Below, piece by piece: positions 57,301 through 64,000 of a DNA stretch of 64,000 nt. A program made the position numbers and the translations under genes. Source of the stretch: Odontocerum albicorne (taxonomy: Eukaryota > Arthropoda > Insecta > Trichoptera > Odontoceridae); NCBI GenBank assembly GCA_949825065.1, contig OX463846.1, forward strand, positions 9,009,366 to 9,073,365, given 5' to 3'. The notes under the pieces were generated by a model, which was not told the DNA's origin, did no database searches, and saw nothing but the letters and a program-made list of their open reading frames with translations. How positions within the stretch are numbered: position 1 is the first letter of the stretch; each line of letters starts with the position of its first letter.

Positions 57301-58570
57301 TATTTATGTTTGATAAATCTAATTATTTTGAAACATCTAATTATATTTATACGTTTGATACATCTAATTATATTGATACATCTAATTATTTATGTTTGAT
57401 ACATCTAATTATTTTGGTACATTTAATTATTTATGTTTGATACATCTAATTATTTTGATACATCTTATTATATTGATACGTTTGATACATCTAATTATAT
57501 TGATACATCTAATTATTTATGTTTGATACATCTAATTATTTTGGTACATTTAATTATTTATGTTTGATACATCTAATTATTTTGATATATCTTATTATAT
57601 TGATACGTTTGATACATCTAATTATATTGATACATCTAATTATTTATGTGTGATACATCTAATTATTTTGATTCATTTAATTATTTATGTTTGATAAATC
57701 TAATTATTTTGATACATCTCATTATATTGATACGTTTGATACATCTAATTATATTGATACATCTAATTATTTTGATACATCTCATTATATTGATACGTTT
57801 GATACATCTAATTATATTGATACATCTAATTATTTATGTTTGATACATCTAATTATTTTGATACATTTAATTATTTATGTTTGATAAATCTAATTATTTT
57901 GATACATTTAATTATTTATGTTTGATAAATCTAATTATTTTGATACATCTCATTATATTGATACGTTTGATACATCTAATTATATTGATACATCTAATTA
58001 TTTTGATACATCTCATTATATTGATACGTTTGATACATCTAATTATATTGATACATCTAATTATTTATGTTTGATAAATCTAATTATTTTGATACATTTA
58101 ATTATTTATGTTTGATAAATCTAATTATTTTGATACATTTAATTATTAATGTTTGATAAATCTAATTATTTTGATACATCTCATTATATTGATACGTTTG
58201 ATACATCTAATTATATTGATACATCTAATTATTTTGATACATCTAATTATTTATGTTTGATACATCTAATTATTTTGATACATTTAATTTTTTATGTTTG
58301 ATAAATCTAATTATTTTGATACATTTAATTATTTATGTTTGATACATCTAATTATTTTGATACATCTTATTATATTGATACGTTTGATACATCTAATTAT
58401 ATTGATACATCTAATTATTTATGTTTGATACATCTAATTATTTTGATACATTTAATTATTTATGTTTGATACATCTAATTATTTTGATACATCTTATTAT
58501 ATTGATACGTTTGATACATCTAATTATATTGATACATCTAATTCTTTATGTTTGATACATCTAATTATTT
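57301..58570. repeat. AT-rich complex tandem array, 18-bp based, with 231-bp higher-order repeat
   Basis: Basic unit tgatacatctaattatat (18 bp), with a 23-bp variant adding atgtt and a half unit tgatacgtt. The block from 57646 recurs at 57877 (231 bp). The four 65-codon frames inside are a by-product of the repeat. Confidence 0.95.
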
Positions 58571-60480
58571 TTCATATGTAATATATTTTAATCTACACAA
58601 AACCTTTCAATAACAATAATAATATAATATAATTGTATGGCACTTCTTATGAATATTTATTTATTTATCAACAGCACGTAGTACCTAAGAACAATATTAA
58701 AACTCTAACCATTGCGTGTTTTATTAAATTTATTTATTAATCAAGAGCACATACTACTTAAGAAAAATATTTAAACCTTATGCAGTGAGTGCTTCATTAA
58801 ATTAATTTAATTTTAAATTCAATTCAGGTGAGCATGATATCATTAAATAAAATGCATAATACAAGGAAAACATATATAAAAGTCTAAAAATAATAACAGT
58901 AACAGTGGTACTCATGTTTATGTGTGAAGTCAATTAGTTATGCCTGCACAGTTTATTAAAGAGCTCAATCCACAATTTATCTAGAAAAATGTGAATATAA
59001 TCAATACTGGAAAATTTAATCAACAATATCATACCATATACAAGGTGATGATGCCCATTCTATATTACTACATAAATAAGGCAGTCTTAAGGCGGACAAC
59101 TCGCACTATACAAAACTGGGTGTCACTGTTGACCTTCATGGGATAACAAAATACAGAGGCACACAAACAAAATAAAAGAAATCAACATCTGTATGGTTTA
59201 AGCGTTATCAAATGTTGATCTCATTCTTATAATATCGATGTATCAAGACACAAAAATGTTAAGAATAAAATAACAAGGAAACAGAGTACATGCTTAATAT
59301 CCACGGTCAATGTCGACTTCAAAACAATATCCATCATTTTTTTCAATACATGAACCAATAAAATTTTAATTGACAAGTATATAAATTGTCCTGAATATAC
59401 CCTCTTGTCTGGTGAGTTCTAGAAGAAATATCAGTCTACGAAAATTTATGTTCCAAATGACATTACAATTATAAAGTTTGTCATGTGTTGGGTGCCTTTT
59501 GAGTGTGTCACACATGATTATATGCTAGTCTTCAAGGACAGTTGTTGTTATTTCCGAATTAGTTACCTTTTCACAAATATCAAATTATCTGACTGAGACA
59601 TCGTGAGAAGAGGATGGACAATGGAGCGGCATCCCTCTCTGCTGTTACGTAAATAATAAACCATTACACTAGTGTTCAAGGAAATAAAGTTCTCCCGGGC
59701 TGCCCGTGTGAAACTGCTATGTCCGCCCATAGATTCAATGATACACGAGAGCATTGTTAAGCCTTAAGTCAGTGACGGTACCAACAGTTTTGTCATGAAA
59801 ATAATAATAAAATAATATTTGTAGCTGATGTTCTGAGTGGTGTGTATACAGAGATACGTCCGTGATGGTAGAACGTTTGTCTTCCAATTGAATGTTTAAT
59901 TGACTTACTTGAAATAGCAACTTAAAAATATATACGATAATGAATCCAAAATATATACGATAATGAATCCAAAAAATATTGTGGGGATTTTTAAAGATAA
60001 CTTACTGTCTTAAGTAAGTGGCCAAAATATATTTTTGGTCTGCCCCTCTTTTCTCTCTAACTGATTGGTTTGAAAATATTATTTCATGGTTATAAGTCCT
60101 TCTACTGTTCTTTATAAAAATTTTTGAAAGGTTGTGATTTCCGATAGAGACCAAACGAAAATGCTTTTTAATAAAGTCATTCATTAACATATTTTTATTT
60201 TGTAGGGATATATTGCCACATGTACAGTGATTAGTGTTTCACAATTTCTTAAACTTTTTATTGATCATACAGGTACTAATATAGACAAAGTTATAGTGAA
60301 TTATTTTATGGCCAAATATACGGACACCTACTTTGGCTTTATTAAAAAAAATGTAATTTATCTATCATTATTAAGTATCTCAACTACTTTCCATGGTTGT
60401 TGTCATAATATCCGACACATGTCACATTTGATCACTAGCAATCATGACTGGTGGCTAAATTATTTAGTCTATAAAGGGTT
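58571..60480. other. Unassigned 1.9-kb region
   Basis: No protein motif in the short minus frames at 59563-60190. A 23-bp duplication (atatacgataatgaatccaa) lies at 59930-59972. Confidence 0.35.
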
Positions 60481-60483
60481 AAA

Positions 60484-60702
60484 TAATCGTTTCTTAACAT
60501 GCGGGTCACGATCTCCAAGAGGTGTCAAGGGGAAATATCAAGGTAACGGAAATAAAAACACTTTTGTGCACATAAGAAAAAATACTACAGTTTCTGAGTA
60601 AATCGAACAAATGTATTTTAAAAAATTCAAGGGGATCGCGAAATGTTAATTTTATTTTTTATCTTTTGGGGGTCACAAAATCAAAAAGGTTGACAAACAT
60701 TG
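60484..60702. mobile_element. hAT-like MITE remnant
   Basis: The left end gtttcttaacatgcgggtca and the right end gggggtcacaaaatcaaaaa ggttgacaaacattg match the usual ends of hAT-type MITEs (…TTCTCAACC…GGGTC). No clean 8-bp target-site duplication was found. Confidence 0.5.
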
Positions 60703-61370
60703 CTTTAAAGCATTTTTTTTATAAACATGTAACTACAATATTTATTTTATAGTAACTTACGTTATTTTTCATTTTATTTTATTTATTAAAAAATCTCATG
60801 CAAATACATCTGGCAGATTTGTGGAAACTATGTCTGTCAATCAACCAGAGTTTGTCTCATATTTGGTTATATTCGATATCCACGACCTTGTCTAAAACTT
60901 GGTGAATAAAAGGAAATATTTGAGAATAAATGAAATATGACAAATTTCAATGAAATATGGAAAATATCTCACTTTTTTATGTGGTCCCCATTGGAAATCG
61001 AAACAGGATATAGCCCTGAGCCTAGGTCTGCTGTGTGCTTGTTTTTGTGGTAGTATGTGTGTGTGCTTCTTTTGATAAAATATTGTATGAATCATGCTCA
61101 TGTTTATTCTTTGCAACATCTTTTATTTTGTATTGATGCACATTATAAATTCAAAATTTTAACAAGTATTATTTAAATAATCGAAATGGACTAAATATTG
61201 ATTATTTAAATAATCGAAATATTGATCTCTCAAAATTTGTTTCAAAGTCAAGCCGACTGTACCGTAAAGAATAATGATGTATGATATGTGGAATACAAAA
61301 GATTCTCTGGTCATCAAATTGAAAGGAAAGTGCATGCTCAGGATGTAAATCATGAGTTTTCACACAGATG
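60703..61370. other. Unassigned sequence
   Basis: A possible SINE-A remnant on minus at 60800-60860 (aaatacatctggcagatttg). A short duplication of tatttaaataatcgaaat lies at 61170-61220. Confidence 0.35.
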
Positions 61371-61374
61371 ACAG

Positions 61375-61840
61375 AGGAAAATTGTTAATACACATACGAC
61401 CACACCATTTCCCTATCGAGGTAGACAGAGAAGAAAGAGCGCAAAAAAAAAATTGTCTCGATAGACATCGTTCGCCTCTTCTACATTCGTTCACCTTCTC
61501 GTACAACTCCTACGATTTATCCGACTTCCAATGTTTCATTATTTCAAAATAACATTAACTTGATCCATCCTTACTTTCTTTGATCTTCCTCTCACACACA
61601 TTCCACTTACATTTGCACCATATCATTGTGTTCTTAGTCATTCTTCATTCATTCGTTCCACATGCCCAAAAAGTCTCAAAGTGTTGTTCTTCATCTTACT
61701 CAACACATCAGTCTGAATTTCACATTCATCGCTTATCACTTCATTTCATACATTGTCACCTCATATATTCTTCTCAATTTACTCATTTTTACAGCATTTG
61801 TTCGGCTCTAATTGACTCCAATACATCTAAGTGAGGAAAA
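61375..61840 (-). mobile_element. Family A LINE fragment
   Basis: ccatttccctatcgaggtag, tttgatcttcctctcacaca, cattctatc-type block ttctacagc-like acagcatttgttcggctcta. Antisense, fairly complete. Confidence 0.75.
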
Positions 61841-61844
61841 TAAT

Positions 61845-62290
61845 AAAGTTTGTTATTTGTTACGCCATTGCAAAAAAATATTTTTTAATTTCCTATAATG
61901 TTTTCTGAGATAATATTGAAAATTTACCTTCGTTTATGAACAATTAATTATAATAGAGATGATTGAGCTGATAGGGCGAGTAACGTAATCGGAAATAGAA
62001 GCCGAAACAACAATAAGGTATTTGGGCAAAACTAACGCACCTTCTCGAGCAACCCAAGAAGCATGAAAGGTTATCTCGAGGCTGCAGATGGAGAGAATTG
62101 TCTTTCATGGAGAAATGATAAAAAAATATAATCTTGAAGAGGACTGTCCAGACTTATGTACTACCACGTCATGTCCCATTTTGGAAAAGGCAGGAGGAAT
62201 AGATATCCACTTTTTATATCCAAGCATATATTTTTTGCATCGTCCAAACGCACTAATTCTCTTCAAAATTTCTCACATTATATTGTTAAT
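61845..62290. other. Unassigned sequence
   Basis: The 78-codon frame at 62088-62324 has no known motif. Confidence 0.3.
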
Positions 62291-62293
62291 ATA

Positions 62294-62850
62294 TAGGATC
62301 TTTCAAATTGGGCGGTTTTTTTAATGCATTTTTTTTAAATTCTTGAATAAAACACACAATTTGCTTTGATTTCAAAAAACTTTTTATTGTTCAATGAAGT
62401 ATAATGTATGACATTTAAACACAAAAAAACAATATGCGCCAAATGTCCACCTCTTGCCGCTCCACAGATGTCCACTCTTTTGTCAAAATTTTCGATGACA
62501 TTTTGGCATAATTGCGGTTCTAACTCACCAATAACGCGAATAATTTCGTCCTTCAGCTCAGGAATTGATCGAAGGTCATTCTTATAGACCTGGCTTTTTA
62601 CGAAACCCCAGGGAAAATAGTCCAACGGTGCCAGATCACATGATCTTGGTGGCCAATTAACATCACCGTTTCCAGATATTGCAATACATAAAATAATTCA
62701 ACTAGTTGAACGCGTTGTTGTATTGTATACGACCTAATTTTTATAAATGCCATACACTTCTCAAATGTCACAAGACCCAGGCAAGTTAAGCGACGCCATC
62801 TGATTTTTATTCAAGAATTTAAAAAGAACTGCTCAATTTGAAAGACCCTA
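62294..62850 (-). mobile_element. Internally deleted mariner-like element with both termini
   Basis: TA-flanked ends GGATCTTTCAAATTGGGCGG and, reversed, GGGTCTTTCAAATTGAGCAG are inverted repeats extending through taaattcttgaataaaa. On minus the ORF starts MAFIKIRSYTIQQRVQLVEL (N-terminal helix-turn-helix region) and then jumps to NGDVNWPPRSCDLAPLDYFP, the third catalytic Asp region, and KDEIIRVIGELEPQLCQNVI. The central domain, with the first two Asp residues, is missing. The 3' part is open over 62625-62335. Confidence 0.85.
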
Positions 62851-62914
62851 TACAATACACACAATACGGCGTTTTCCATCCTATGGGTGTTAATTGTTTA
62901 ACAAGATCGAAGCC

Positions 62915-63130
62915 CATACATACATACCATCATGCCATTTCCCTGTCAGAGTAAGCAGATAGGACAGAGCGCCAGATTTCCCTATCTCGACACATATTTT
63001 TCGCCTCTTCTACATCCATGCACATTTATTTGTCTCTTTCAAAATATCATTCACTTGATCTAATCATACTCACATTTAAATAATATATTTCTTAATTTAT
63101 TCGTTCCACACGCCCTAACCATATTAACCC
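62915..63130 (-). mobile_element. Family A LINE fragment, internally deleted
   Basis: catcatgccatttccctgtc, gacagagcgccagatttccc, tatcattcacttgatctaat, then tcgttccacacgccctaacc. Confidence 0.7.
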
Positions 63131-63134
63131 AATG

Positions 63135-64000
63135 CAATGATGCACATATGAATCAACCAAAGTTTTTCTAAATATTTTTGTGTTGAGTCGTATAAACAAC
63201 GACTCATGCGCTGTTACAAATGTGATACAATAATCTCCATGCTTTAAAACCACATAGGTTTAATAGAAAACTGTTTTACAGGTCAATTTGGCAGTTGAAG
63301 TTTGACTTGTTGCGCGTAGATGACTTTTGTGATTTGTTCCAGTTTGAAATCAAATTACTTTATTATTGGTGATCAAGGTAATCTTATTTTTTTTCTTTTA
63401 TTCTTTAGTACATATGTGTAAAATAAGTGAAGTTAAATATATAATTTCATTTATATCATTATATCATATAATTAACTTACAAATGCGCAGTGATTCATAT
63501 ATGAACCATACTCTTTTTTTTTTAAATATAAATATATAAAAATAAAAAAAAATAAAAAATTATTTTTCATGTTCCAGTACATATTTAATGCATAAATATA
63601 TATTTATTTTTTAAATAAAAAAAATCGCGCATTGTAGGGTTCAAGTGCTATTCTTCATCTTATTCAACACATTACCCTTAAGTTCACAACCATCCCTAAT
63701 AATTCACAGTACGGAATGGCGTGATTAGGGATGAATATCACGTAAGGCCGTCAATCATAAATTAAATTGCTGCTAAACAAATTAATGTTTCTAACAAGTT
63801 AATGAAAACGCCCACTGAATGGTAAACTAGAGATAGCGGTTGAAATAAAAGACAGGACTTAACTTGAACGAAATCCAGCATAATTTGGTTTTGAGTATTG
63901 GAGGTACATGTATATGAAATATGTGAGGCAATCTCAATACATTTAAGGGTCACCATCCTCAAAGTACACCTTAGATAACGTAATGTGTCGACACTTTTCA
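63135..64000. other. Mostly unassigned; Family A scraps at 63650-63745
   Basis: 63650-63700 is antisense Family A (cttattcaacacattaccct). It is followed at once by a sense scrap (ggcgtgattagggatgaata), making a small fold-back. The rest shows nothing. Confidence 0.4.

Noticed and set aside
57646..58115. Four 65-codon repetitive frames
   Set aside because: By-products of an AT-rich tandem array; the frame shifts at the 23-bp units and no start context or domain exists.
60227..60601. 124-codon plus-strand frame
   Set aside because: Its C-terminal third lies in a hAT-like MITE remnant and the N-terminal part shows no motif.

Overview
This is an AT-rich window from a eukaryotic nuclear genome, most likely an arthropod and probably an insect. 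Three things point there: a spliced exon of an insect-type angiotensin-converting-enzyme-like gene; a nuclear copy of mitochondrial DNA that reads through only with the invertebrate mitochondrial code (TGA=Trp, AGA=Ser, ATA=Met); and a dense load of arthropod-type non-LTR, Penelope-like, mariner and piggyBac-like repeats. No prokaryotic feature (operon, ribosome binding site, CRISPR) is present. A 200-base run of N at 20756-20955 is an assembly gap.

The only convincing host coding sequence is on the minus strand at 40917-41627. It is a 237-codon first exon with a signal peptide, a Pro/Asn/Arg-rich linker and the start of a peptidase M2 domain. It ends in a phase-0 GTAAGT splice donor. I recognise no later exon in the roughly 40.9 kb to its left, so intron 1 seems to be very long and full of repeats.

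The rest is mostly transposon debris, which I sorted into families by comparing copies inside the window. Family A is a non-LTR reverse transcriptase C-terminus with about 15 copies throughout. Family B has two copies, each with an intact 3' ORF and a perfect target-site duplication (24204-24840, 42239-42768). Family C sits inside a segment duplicated 40 kb away (14355-14958 and 54043-54648). Family D lies at 37495-38095 with 3' fragments at 50660 and 53115. Family E ends in (TTA)n microsatellites. Family L is an I/jockey-like LINE whose 3' end is shared with a tRNA-headed SINE (SINE-A). Two Penelope-like elements carry GIY-YIG endonuclease sequence, and their terminal repeats contain a hammerhead-ribozyme-like core. 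DNA transposon remnants include two mariner-like pseudogenes, a 717-bp MITE, three piggyBac-like MITEs and a 215-bp TA-flanked MITE.

Nested insertions give relative ages. A MITE splits a SINE-A copy, a MITE splits a Family A copy, a LINE-L tail lies inside Family A, and a mitochondrial 12S/ND4 composite splits a SINE-B copy at about 32243-32528. Tandem arrays include a 40-bp satellite (38909-39485), an 18-bp-based AT-rich array with a 231-bp higher-order repeat (57301-58570), and 37-, 59-, 67- and 47/64-bp minisatellites.

I found no convincing undescribed gene system. The most interesting items are the Penelope element with its ribozyme-like termini, the mitochondrial insertion inside a SINE, the LINE/SINE tail sharing, and the duplicated segment with a perfect hairpin at its edge. 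All family assignments come from reading translated motifs and comparing copies by eye.
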